Program-made: the position numbers and the translations under genes
Notes under the pieces: generated by a model
What the model saw: the letters and a program-made list of their open reading frames with translations, nothing else
Told to the model about the DNA's origin: nothing
The model's database searches: none
Assembly: GCA_905182715.1 (NCBI GenBank)
Contig: CAJJCP010000016.1
Coordinates: 1 to 64,000, forward strand
Length of the DNA stretch: 64,000 nt
Origin: an uncultured Candidatus Poseidoniales archaeon
GTDB lineage: Archaea; Thermoplasmatota; Poseidoniia; Poseidoniales; Poseidoniaceae
Direction of reading: 5' to 3'
In this document: positions 9,658 through 18,890 of the stretch, one piece after another
Layout of the letters: every line of letters begins with the position of its first letter
How positions within the stretch are numbered: position 1 is the first letter of the stretch

Positions 9658-12191
9658 TTACTTCTGAACTTCAAGCCACTGTTGCCCGTAGTAGTTCCAT
9701 TGCTCCATCGTCCACCCATTTGGCAATCCTTCCGCAGGTAACGGAGGCGGAGTGGGTTGGTTTGGTTGAATGTAAGGTTCAGGTTCAGGTGGTGCAGCAA
9801 GGGCTGGCAAATCAATCATTGAACTGACTTGATTAAATTGTGCCGTCGAATCTTGGATTCCGGATTCATGGATAAAGAGAGGAGCGGTCTTTGTTTCGGG
9901 ATCCTTCACAGTGGAGAATATACGTTGGCTGACTACGTAGAACAACAACCATGCACCAGAGAACATCAGAATGAAAGAAAGAATCAACTGTGGAGTCATC
10001 TTTGAAGCACCCGTATTTGAGTCGAGTACCGTTATTGGTTTCATCTCATTGAAATCCGAATCGTTTGATTCGGAATCTGAACTCTCGTTGGAGACCTGTG
10101 AGGTATTCGCACTGCTATTTGTTGTGTTCTCAGTGTGTTGTTCGGTCGTATTGGTCGCATTTTCAGAGTGTGTATCGGTCGTATTTGTTGCAGTATCGCT
10201 TCCATCTGGTGTGTCATCACACCCGTCAGGAACGCCATCATTATCGCTGTCAATCGAATCATCAAAGCCTTCACAAATGTCGAGTTCATTGGCAATTCCA
10301 TCAAAGTCATTGTCCACCACATCATCACAATTATCAGGTATTGAATCATTATCAACATCCAAGTTATCATCGAATCCAGGACATTGATCAAGAACATCAG
10401 AAATCATATCAAAATCGCTATCAATCAATGAATCACATCCATCGGAAATGGAATCATTATCCAAATCGATGAGGTCGTCAAAGCCAGGGCAGGAATCTAT
10501 AGCATCGGCGACTCCGTCGCCATCTGTGTCGATAAACGAATCGCACCCATCGGGTATGAGTCATTGTCGATATCAATGGCATCGTCGTATCCTTCACACA
10601 AATCATCGGGGTCAGGAACGGAGTCTCCATCTGAATCGTCGATGCATCCATCACCGTCAATATCCCATGGGATTGATTCTTCACTTGGGCAAAGGTCAGT
10701 CCATGTTTCGAGATAGTCAGTAGGCGTCATGTCTTTGCCTATGAAAGCTGAAAAGTCTTCAGCATATCTTCGCACCTTAAAGACGGCATTGGCGGTTGTG
10801 CCCGCATTATTTCCAGCAGGAACTTCATCTCCTTGAGTAAGCGTACCTTGGTTGGTAATCGGATTGATGTATTTCCATACGATTTCTCCGTTGAGATCCA
10901 CTTCATACAGTGTCCCTTTCGTTCCATAGGTCACCAGTGTGTTCCCGTTCGGTAACCGTTCAGCACCAGAAATGGATTGTGCATACATCTGTTCTCCGTA
11001 GTTCCATGACCAATTTGGTGCATTTGGACCCCAGGTTCCGTTTGCTTGAAGTGGGTAATTTCCGTTGATGAATGATGGTTGAATCACATCGACAGATGAA
11101 ACACTCGGGGAACGCCCAACGCCGTTGTTGAACAGCAACAAGTCTCCTGCACCAGCTCTTCCTTCCTCAATCCACTGAACATCATGCTGTCCGAATAATT
11201 GCTGGTCACTTGAAAGTCCAGAATCATAGGCTTGTGGATTTCCCCATCGGTAAAGTATGTCTCCACCCTTCCCTGAATTTCCTCCAGTATGGCCTGCTGC
11301 TTCTGCCGTAGTCGTACTGTGGTCAATGATGTAGATCTCGTTCATGTTCTTGCATGACAAAACAATTTGGTCCAGGACAGCGTTGTAGTCAATGCCGTTA
11401 CAATGCATCCAATCTGCACGGCCTGCTTGGTTTCCGGTTGCGCCGATGAAATTGATATCGAGGAGTTCAGGATGGTCTGCAACGACACCATAGTTGTCGA
11501 CCGATGCATCGTAGTCTTGGATCAAATGGTCCCAAGCATTCCATTGCCATACAATATTTGCTTGGTTATTGGCTAAGGGTTCAATTTCGATAATATGGTC
11601 CGGCCAGACATTGCTACTCCCACCGGGTGCATCACTTGCAATGGCTGGATTACGACCTGCTTGTGCTGCTTCTGCCTCGGATTTGTCCTCCCATGCAATT
11701 GCGAGAATATTTCCATTTGGCATCGGTTCCAAATCATGATGTGTGATGTAATCCATCGAAGAGTATTCCCATGACCATTCTGCTGAACCGTCCCAGCCAA
11801 TACGTTCAATCTTACCTGCAATGCCCCCACCACTAAAATCCCCAACTGCCTGTTGGGCAAGGTTCGCTGCTCGAAGCAAATCTCCGTCATCCAAAAGATA
11901 GGAAGAAAGTCCAGGCCGATGCCCACCTGGTGATTCCCAAGAATGGACTTCTCTTCCTTGCTGATCAATCAAGTAGCTTGTTGTTGAGGGCATGGGTGAA
12001 AAAAGAGTGTAGCCGGGGCTGGTCGAATTGGTACACGAAATCAAACCCACGGTCCAAGTATCGTTTCTATCAGCATGACAACTTGGAGGTTGATTGGTAC
12101 TTTTTGCTTCTGAAGTCGAGCCTGATGGAAGAAATGTCAAACAGGTCAACATCATCATACTGAGTATGATGGCGCGTAACTGTACATTCAT
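9658..12191 (-). CDS. Secreted arylsulfotransferase-like protein with TSP3-type Asp repeats, TM segment and cytoplasmic tail; one frameshift at ~10557
   Basis: ORF 10497-12191 (signal peptide; HSWESPGGHRPGLSSYLLDDGDLLRA...ITHHDLEPMPNGNILAIAWE) continues in another frame in ORF 9658-10464 (DNDSISDGCDSLIDSDFD repeats, TM, ...GLPNGWTMEQWNYYGQQWLEVQK). Confidence 0.8.
10190..10680 (-). repeat. TSP3-like D-x-D-x-D Ca-binding repeats
   Basis: Tandem DNDSxPDGCDxxxDxDxDxxxDxxDxCxGFDD units, read across the frameshift. Confidence 0.8.
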
Positions 12192-12249
12192 ATCGTCTGG
12201 TCATTCAACTAGGTATTCAACTTACTGCATTACCGACTCGTCGTGTAAA

Positions 12250-12710
12250 TCATCCCTCGGTCTGTACTTTTCCTAAGGCGAGTTTGAGCACATTTTTACA
12301 TTCTTCAATCGCATCTTGACCAGGATATACTTCGATTTTCGTGTGGCATTTGATGGTTGCAGCTTGACCCGATTGGCTAAAACGACCTCGCCACCAATGA
12401 AGGCATCGAGATCGAGGCGGAAATACATGGTGTGATTTTCATCAAAACGGACCTCTACTTCATCGAGTAAGGTTTGAAGACACTCTTTTCCAATTCGCGA
12501 CAAAGACTTGAGTGCGTGTGCTTTCTTTTTACAAACACCCGTCACCATATGCAATTTCGAGCCATGGTAGGAGGTTGTCGGTTCGATATCGACCAATTCT
12601 GGGTCTCCAACGAGCCATGCTAGTGCATCGGCTACAACAGTTTCGTCAGCGACGCCGCTCGCCGTCGCTCGCCATGTGATGTGATGGAGGCCCACAACCA
12701 CGGGGTTCAC
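12250..12710 (-). CDS. COG1325-like RNA-binding protein (predicted exosome-associated); C-terminus frameshifted at ~12363
   Basis: HHITWRATASGVADETVVADALAWLVGD. Original-frame C-terminus (SNATRKSKYILVKM...) is low quality, while the alternate frame gives TIKCHTKIEVYPGQDAIEECKNVLKLALGKVQTEG* ending at 12250. Confidence 0.65.
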
Positions 12711-12817
12711 TTCATGCTCATGAGTTTACCGAATTGATGCGTTGAGATGTATACAAATTAAGTACAGCAGTGAATTGGACGAAGAGGCTTCTTCAAATAG
12801 GGGTGGTCAGTGGCCGA

Positions 12818-12843
12818 CTTGCAAGTGGGGTAGCCCCCGCAAG
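12818..12843 (+). promoter_or_regulatory. Stable hairpin in the 5' leader of eS1
   Basis: CTTGCAAGTGGGGTAGCCCCCGCAAG: CTTGC/GCAAG plus GGGG/CCCC, about 22 nt before the eS1 ATG. Confidence 0.45.
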
Positions 12844-12864
12844 ACAACATCCCGAGATGATACA

Positions 12865-13842
12865 ATGGCAAAGAAAATCAGTGTGAAGGCACGTGCAGCA
12901 GCACGTAAGCAGCGAGACAAGTGGAAGAACAAGATTTGGTACACCATTCGTGCACCTCGTACTCCATGGGATTTTAAGAAAATTGGAGAAACTCTGGGAG
13001 AGTCTGACGAACATATCCTCGGCCGTGTCTATGAAATGACACAACAAGAATTCAATGGCGATTTTACCAAGATGCACGTTATTCTTCGTTTCCGTGTCCA
13101 TGAGTGTGTCGGTCAAGACGCATTAACGACCTTTATCGGCCACCACCACCAAACTGATCACATTCGCCGTCAAATCCGCCGCTACCGTGGCAAGGTTGAC
13201 GACGTTGTTGATGTTGTTTCGACAGATGGATACCTTGTCCGTCTCAAGCCTCTTATCATCACTCAAAAGCGTGTTCAGACTTCAGTGAAGCAAGCAATGC
13301 GAGCAAAGGCCCGTGACATGATCATCAGTTTTGCTTCTAAGTCAACATACGCAAAGATCCAGACTCAAATCCTCGACGGAACTTTAGAAGAAGAAATCCG
13401 CAAGGCTGTTAAACCGATTTACCCGGTAAAGTCTGTCGCTATTCGAAAGAGTCAACTGCTTCAAGCAGGTGTTGTCGCTGGCAACGGAAAAACGCTTGAC
13501 GAAATCCACTCTGAAGAAGCTCGAAGTGAAGCAGAAATCAAAGCCAAGAAGGCTGCAGCGCTTGCTACAGCAATGGAAGGCGAAGAGGAAGAGGATGTTT
13601 CAACTCCTTCAATCATTGATGCTGCTGAAGCAATGGAACCTGCTTCTGAAAAGGCACCTGCTGAAAAGGCACCTGCTGAAAAGCACCTAAGCAGCCCTGC
13701 TGAAAAGGCACCTGCTGAAGAAGCCGCACCAAGTGCAGATTACGATTCGATGAAGGTTGCAGAACTCAAGGAACTTTTGAAGGCTGCAGGAAAACCTGTC
13801 TCTGGAAAGAAGGCAGACTTGATTGCTCGTCTTAACGAGTGA
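12865..13842 (+). CDS. rps3ae: Small-subunit ribosomal protein eS1 (S3Ae) with C-terminal SAP domain
   Basis: MAKKISVKARAAARKQRDKWKNKIWYTIRAPRTPWDF...HHHQTDHIRRQIRRYRGKVDDVVDV is typical eS1; C-term DYDSMKVAELKELLKAAGKPVSGKKADLIARLNE matches SAP. Confidence 0.93.
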   Translation: MAKKISVKARAAARKQRDKWKNKIWYTIRAPRTPWDFKKIGETLGESDEHILGRVYEMTQQEFNGDFTKMHVILRFRVHECVGQDALTTFIGHHHQTDHIRRQIRRYRGKVDDVVDVVSTDGYLVRLKPLIITQKRVQTSVKQAMRAKARDMIISFASKSTYAKIQTQILDGTLEEEIRKAVKPIYPVKSVAIRKSQLLQAGVVAGNGKTLDEIHSEEARSEAEIKAKKAAALATAMEGEEEEDVSTPSIIDAAEAMEPASEKAPAEKAPAEKHLSSPAEKAPAEEAAPSADYDSMKVAELKELLKAAGKPVSGKKADLIARLNE

Positions 13843-13848
13843 TGTGTC

Positions 13849-13863
13849 GAGAACATCGTTCTC
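13849..13863 (+). other. Perfect inverted repeat GAGAAC-ATC-GTTCTC
   Basis: Intergenic, directly downstream of eS1 stop; followed by TTT. Confidence 0.45.
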
Positions 13864-13892
13864 TTTGAATGTTAGCGAAAGCAAGGTCTCAA

Positions 13893-13909
13893 CTACGGTT
13901 CAGCCGTAG
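13893..13909 (+). other. Perfect inverted repeat CTACGG-TTCAG-CCGTAG
   Basis: Intergenic, ~30 nt before the MTAP-like ATG. Confidence 0.45.
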
Positions 13910-13940
13910 GTTTGACATGCTGTGAACGCGAGGAAGGGAT

Positions 13941-14780
13941 ATGAAACGACTTGGAGTGATTGGCGGAACCGGTCTCATCAACATGACTGTTGGTGAGGAG
14001 ATGGAGCAATCTGGGCTCAGATTAATTCGACGTGATGATGTCACGGTTGAGACTCCATGGGGCGATGTTCCATTGACGTGCATGACTCTGTCTTCTGGTG
14101 ATGAAGAAAAGGAGTTGTTCTTTTTACAACGCCACCATAACGGTGACCAAGCCAGCAAACCACCTCATACAATTGAGCACCGTGCCAATATGCGTGCCCT
14201 CTTTGATGCGGGTTGTGAAGCAGTGATGGCCGTTTGTTCCGTCGGTGCCATACCCTCAGATTTCCCACCTGGTAAAGTTGGATTAGCGGAACAATACATC
14301 GATTTTACTGGAGTAGCCGCTACTTTCCATGACGACTCTGCAATCTTTACTTCGGTCACTGAACCGTTTGATTCGTCGCTTAATTCTCGATTGAGTGTTG
14401 TTTTGCGAACTGTTCAAGGATTCTCAGCCGATGAGCGCATGTTCTACACCTATTGGCTTGCTCAAGGTCCTCACTTTGAAACGAAAGCAGAAATTGATGC
14501 TATTGATACTCTCGGTGGCCACATGGTTGGAATGACCATGCCAAGAGAAGCGAAACTTGCCCGTGAACTCAACCTTCCTTATGCAGCAGTCTGCATCTCT
14601 TCAAATTGGGCTGCAGGCCGTGAACCTGGCGATGCTGGTGCCGATTTAGACCACCATTCTGTCTCTTCACAAGCGAACAAAAAATTGATGCCAGTTTGGG
14701 CAGTTGTTTCCATTTTAAAGGAAATTAAGCGCATGTACAAGGTCTTGCCAGAGGTCTTCAACATCTTCGATACCGACTGA
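13941..14780 (+). CDS. mtnP: Purine nucleoside / methylthioadenosine phosphorylase family protein
   Basis: MKRLGVIGGTGLINMTV...ETPWGDVPL...FLQRHHNGDQASKPPHTIEHRANMRALFDAGCEAVMAVCSVGAI; MTAP/PNP family. Confidence 0.85.
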   Translation: MKRLGVIGGTGLINMTVGEEMEQSGLRLIRRDDVTVETPWGDVPLTCMTLSSGDEEKELFFLQRHHNGDQASKPPHTIEHRANMRALFDAGCEAVMAVCSVGAIPSDFPPGKVGLAEQYIDFTGVAATFHDDSAIFTSVTEPFDSSLNSRLSVVLRTVQGFSADERMFYTYWLAQGPHFETKAEIDAIDTLGGHMVGMTMPREAKLARELNLPYAAVCISSNWAAGREPGDAGADLDHHSVSSQANKKLMPVWAVVSILKEIKRMYKVLPEVFNIFDTD

Positions 14781-15891
14781 TAATCGAATCAAGCCAGGAG
14801 TCATTCCTGCATCATAGCGTTGTTGTTCTGGAATTGCTGCATGGGTCATGGTCCATGGATGGTTGATGAGCGACTCGATTCCACCCAAACTTTCCGCAGT
14901 TGCAAACAGTTTCAATTGGGCTGCAAACTTTCCGTGCACCCTCTTCTCCACCTTTGACTTCTAAAGAAATAATACCACCAAAGGCATTCATCTGACGTTG
15001 AGCGATCTCATGTGTAGGATGGCTTTCAAGTCCGGGATAGAAGATTCGAGTGACTTTTTCATTTTCTTGCAATCGTTCTGCTAACACGTGTGCACTTTCA
15101 CAATGACGGTTCATTCGCAAAGCGAGTGTTCGCAGTCCTCGTAAGATGAGGAAACAATCCATTGGTGCTGGAACTGCGCCAACAGCATTTTGTAAGAACG
15201 AAATCTTTTCAGCAATCTCCTTGCTCTGGGTGATTAAACAACCACCTATGACGTCACTGTGGCCACCGATGTATTTGGTTGTAGAATGAACAATAATGTC
15301 GGCTCCTAACTCGAATGGACGTTGTAGGATTGGAGTTGCAAAGGTCGAATCAACCACGACAATGAGGCCGTGTTCTTTTGCTTCAGCAGCTAATGATTTG
15401 ATATCATGAACAGTGAGAAGTGGATTCGTTGGACTTTCAAGCCATAGGATTTTGGAATTTTCACGAACAACTTTAGCAAGGTCTCCGCTTTTCAATGGAG
15501 AATAACTGGTTTCAATACCGAACCGTGAAGCAATTTGGTCGAATAAGCGTACTGTGCCACCATACAAGTCGTCGCATGCGATGACATGGTCACCTTGCTT
15601 GAGCATCTGACTGATGGTTGTAATCGCTGCCATTCCGCTACCAAAGCAAAAGCCATACGCTTCTTGATGAGGTGATTCCATTTCTGCGAGTGCTCTTTGG
15701 AGAGCGTTTCGAGTAGGATTGTCGCCTCGTGCATATTCATATCCAAGATGGTCAGCAAAATCGTTCTGAACATAGGTTGAAGTTTGAAAAATAGGTGTGT
15801 GGACAGAACCTGTGGTAACTTCAGGGTCCAACGATGAATGAACGCAGCGGGTTGAATCTCCAGTCATTTCACCACTCCCATCCATCAACAT
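14715..15891 (-). CDS. Cystathionine gamma-lyase/synthase family PLP enzyme; frameshift at ~14938
   Basis: HSTTKYIGGHSDVIGG; C-terminal FATAESLGGIESLINHPWTMTHAAIPEQQRYDAGMTPGLIRLSVGIEDVEDLWQDL is in the overlapping ORF 14715-14951 in another frame. Confidence 0.92.
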
Positions 15892-16897
15892 CGAATCCGT
15901 TATCCCTTAACCAGTCATCGTTGTAGACTTTTCCAAGATAGGGGTTTCCTGCATCGGGGAGTATGACAACAATCTTTGCCTTTTCTCCGATTTTATCGTG
16001 TTCAGCAGCAATATCCAGTGCGATTTGTAATGCTCCACCACAGGAACCACCGCAGAACAATCCTTCTTGCTTGGCAAGACGTCGAGCCATTCGGAAACAA
16101 ATCTCGTCATCGACCATTCGAATCTCATCAATAACTGAAAAGTCAGTGGCTGGAGGGATGAAGTCCTCACCGAATCCCTCAACTTTGTATCCATGAGGTA
16201 CCCCCATGGTTCCATCTTCAAACCATTCTTTGAGAATGGAGCCTTCCGCATCGACGCCAACAATTTTTGGAGCATCTTTGCCGTGCTCTTGTGCGTGTGC
16301 TTTGAGGGACTTTCCACATCCAGTAATGGTACCGCCAGTTCCCATGGTTGCAACAAAGTGGGTGATGTCGCCTTGGGTCTGTTGCCAGATCTCAGGTCCG
16401 GTTGAATGAATGTGGGCTTTAGGATTTGATTGGTTTGAATACTGGTCTGGATACCATGCGCCTTCAATCTCCTTGCTCAGTCGCTCTGCGACCATATAAT
16501 AGGAACGAGGGTCTTCTTTTTCGACAGCAGTAGGGCACACTTCGACTCGTGCTCCCATGGCACGTAGCAAGTCGATTTTCTCCTTAGCCATCTTGTCAGG
16601 CATTGTAAAAACACACTTGTATCCACGTTGTGCTGCGACCATTGCCAGACCAATTCCAGTGTTGCCACTGGTTCCTTCAACAATGGTTCCGCCGGGTTTG
16701 AGCCAACCTTTTTCTTCAGCTTCTAAAATCATAGCAAGACCGATTCGATCTTTGATTGAGCCGCCTGGGCTACAACGTTCGAGTTTTGCCCAAACCTCTG
16801 AGCCTGATAACTCTGCAGTCACCTTATTCAATCGAATAAGAGGTGTATGACCAATCGCTGAAACTACATCTTCGTAAACGCCATGAGGAAGGGCCAT
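15869..16897 (-). CDS. Cystathionine beta-synthase / cysteine synthase family PLP enzyme
   Basis: GHTPLIRLNKV...CSPGGSIKDRIGLAMI...EGTSGNTGIGLAMVAAQRGYKCVFTMPDKMAKEK...MGTGGTITG. ATG at ~16897 preferred over ORF start 16936. Confidence 0.92.
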   Translation of the reverse strand: MALPHGVYEDVVSAIGHTPLIRLNKVTAELSGSEVWAKLERCSPGGSIKDRIGLAMILEAEEKGWLKPGGTIVEGTSGNTGIGLAMVAAQRGYKCVFTMPDKMAKEKIDLLRAMGARVEVCPTAVEKEDPRSYYMVAERLSKEIEGAWYPDQYSNQSNPKAHIHSTGPEIWQQTQGDITHFVATMGTGGTITGCGKSLKAHAQEHGKDAPKIVGVDAEGSILKEWFEDGTMGVPHGYKVEGFGEDFIPPATDFSVIDEIRMVDDEICFRMARRLAKQEGLFCGGSCGGALQIALDIAAEHDKIGEKAKIVVILPDAGNPYLGKVYNDDWLRDNGFDVDGWEW

Positions 16898-16986
16898 GTT
16901 GATTGCCAAGAAACTCTGGTTCATCAGGCTTTTCAAATCCTTACCCTTGACTCTTCTCTACAAGTTCCGGTTTTTCGTTACATATT

Positions 16987-18594
16987 GTGTATGCCGAACT
17001 TTTCCACTCCACCCCGAATCGCCTACCATTTGACGAGCAGGTTCAAAATAGACGCACTGCTGCTCAAGGCATGGGCACACTGGAATCTCTTGTGTGGCTC
17101 AATCGTTTTGTCAGCGAAACACCTGGTGATTCTGAAATTGGCGGTTTTTCCCGTCAAGTGCCTCAAGCGTGCTGGTCTCGAGTCCAGCCGTCTCCATCAT
17201 CTTCTCCAACGCTTCAATTGTGGTCTACACAAATGGGTCAACGGCTTGGAGTCGAGCGTGGTGATGCTGAACTTTTGGGTGGAGGTGAACCCATCAAAGG
17301 CATGGACAGTTACGCCCAGCGATACGGTGGGCACCAGTTTGGAAATTGGGCTGGACAACTCGGTGATGGTCGTGCGATTACGCTTGGAGAGATTCAATGT
17401 GAGGGGGAAGTACTCGAACTTCAACTGAAAGGTTCAGGCCGAACGCCGTACTCTCGAACTGCAGATGGTAAGGCAGTTCTACGCTCTTCGATTCGAGAAT
17501 TCCTTTGCAGTGAAGCCATGCATCATTTGGGTGTCCCTACAACACGAGCCCTCTCGCTGGTGACAACGGGTGAATCAATTCTCAGGGATGTGATGTATGA
17601 TGGTAACCGTGCCTATGAGCAAGGAGCCATCGTTGGTCGTGTCGCACCGAGTTTCATCCGATTTGGAAGTTTCCAAATACATTCGGCTTCAGGTGATACA
17701 GAGACATTGAAGGTACTCGTTGAACACACCATTCGTACGCATTTTCCTTCTCATTCCTCTACAGATGATGCTGGGCTGCTTGCTTGGCTTTGTCAGATTG
17801 CAGAGGATACTGCCTTGATGATTGCACATTGGATGCGAGTTGGTTTTGTCCACGGGGTCATGAATACCGATAATATGTCGATTCACGGTTTGACCATTGA
17901 TTACGGCCCGTACGGATGGCTTGAAGATTACAATCCTGGCTGGACGCCGAATACCACCGATTCATCGACGCGAAGATACCGCTACGGTCAGCAACCCCAA
18001 ATCGCCGCTTGGAATCTTGCCCGTTTGCTTGAAGCAATGGTTCCATTGATGGACGACCCCGAGCAATTGCATGACGTACTTTCAGCCTACACAACCTGCT
18101 TTGATCAACATCATAACCAAATGTGGGTCGAAAAATTAGGATTGAATGAGTTCCGCGACGAAGATGAAGGACTGGTTCGTACCCTCAATTCCCTTCTTCA
18201 AGAAGTCGAGACTGATATGACCATCTTTTTCCGATTACTTTGTACCCTTCAATCCCCTGACATTGAATCACTCACTTCTGCATTTTACGATGAAACGACC
18301 GTTCCTGTGCAAGCATGGAATGAATGGCTGGAAGCATGGTGGTCCAGAGTTGAAGGCCAACCAAACCGAGACGAAATGCTTCAAGCGAATCCAAAATATG
18401 TTCTGCGGAATTGGATGGCCCAATTGGCAATCGATGCTGCAGAAAAAGGAGACTTTTCAATCTGTGAATCTTTACATGAACTCCTCCAAGACCCGTACGG
18501 TGAACAACCCGAACATGAAGATGAATGGTTTCAGAAACGACCTGATTGGGCACGCAATCGGGTTGGATGCTCGATGCTTTCGTGTTCAAGTTGA
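16987..18594 (+). CDS. selO: SelO/YdiU family pseudokinase (protein AMPylator family)
   Basis: YAQRYGGHQFGNWAGQLGDGRAITLGE...LKGSGRTPYSRTADGKAVLRSSIREFLCSEAMHHLGVPTTRALSLVTTGE...HGVMNTDNMSIHGLTIDYGPYGWLEDY; C-terminal SCSS. Confidence 0.95.
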   Translation: MYAELFHSTPNRLPFDEQVQNRRTAAQGMGTLESLVWLNRFVSETPGDSEIGGFSRQVPQACWSRVQPSPSSSPTLQLWSTQMGQRLGVERGDAELLGGGEPIKGMDSYAQRYGGHQFGNWAGQLGDGRAITLGEIQCEGEVLELQLKGSGRTPYSRTADGKAVLRSSIREFLCSEAMHHLGVPTTRALSLVTTGESILRDVMYDGNRAYEQGAIVGRVAPSFIRFGSFQIHSASGDTETLKVLVEHTIRTHFPSHSSTDDAGLLAWLCQIAEDTALMIAHWMRVGFVHGVMNTDNMSIHGLTIDYGPYGWLEDYNPGWTPNTTDSSTRRYRYGQQPQIAAWNLARLLEAMVPLMDDPEQLHDVLSAYTTCFDQHHNQMWVEKLGLNEFRDEDEGLVRTLNSLLQEVETDMTIFFRLLCTLQSPDIESLTSAFYDETTVPVQAWNEWLEAWWSRVEGQPNRDEMLQANPKYVLRNWMAQLAIDAAEKGDFSICESLHELLQDPYGEQPEHEDEWFQKRPDWARNRVGCSMLSCSS

Positions 18595-18668
18595 GCATTT
18601 AGTCCAATAAATATAGTTCTTTCAAACACATGCTTATTATCCTTCAACGACAGGAGCCGTTTGTTCTT

Positions 18669-18845
18669 ATGTCGTTCCGAGTCTGTGTTAATTGCCATGG
18701 AATACGAGTCTACCCCTATGTTGGATTCATGACAGGGCAACGGTATCAGTGTCAGGATTGTTCTGAAATGATGGTCATTCCTCTTGAATTCGAAAACGAG
18801 GCTGACTACAAAGAATACCTCGAAATCATTTCTGAAGGGAAATGA
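18669..18845 (+). CDS. Small zinc-ribbon protein
   Basis: MSFRVCVNCHGIRVYPYVGFMTGQRYQCQDCSEMMVIPLEFENEADYKEYLEIISEGK, with CxxC...CxxC. Confidence 0.6.
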   Translation: MSFRVCVNCHGIRVYPYVGFMTGQRYQCQDCSEMMVIPLEFENEADYKEYLEIISEGK

Positions 18846-18890
18846 ACTCGGAAGGCCAAATAATATAACAGCCCGCTTCAAGTTCACTCT

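Noticed and set aside
9971-10472. Plus-strand ORFs of 138 and 135 aa opposite the Asp-repeat region
   Set aside because: Antisense artefacts of the repetitive TSP3-coding DNA; low-complexity Ser/His translations, no start context.
10190-10680. Possible CRISPR-like or satellite repeat
   Set aside because: Periodicity comes from protein-coding TSP3 units with diverged DNA, not identical repeats with spacers.
17197-18094. Minus-strand ORFs over selO
   Set aside because: Antisense to a strongly conserved gene.
18570-18600. Selenocysteine at the SelO C-terminus
   Set aside because: Codon is TGT (Cys) in TCGTGTTCAAGTTGA; the terminal TGA is followed by no in-frame family sequence, so no Sec recoding is needed.
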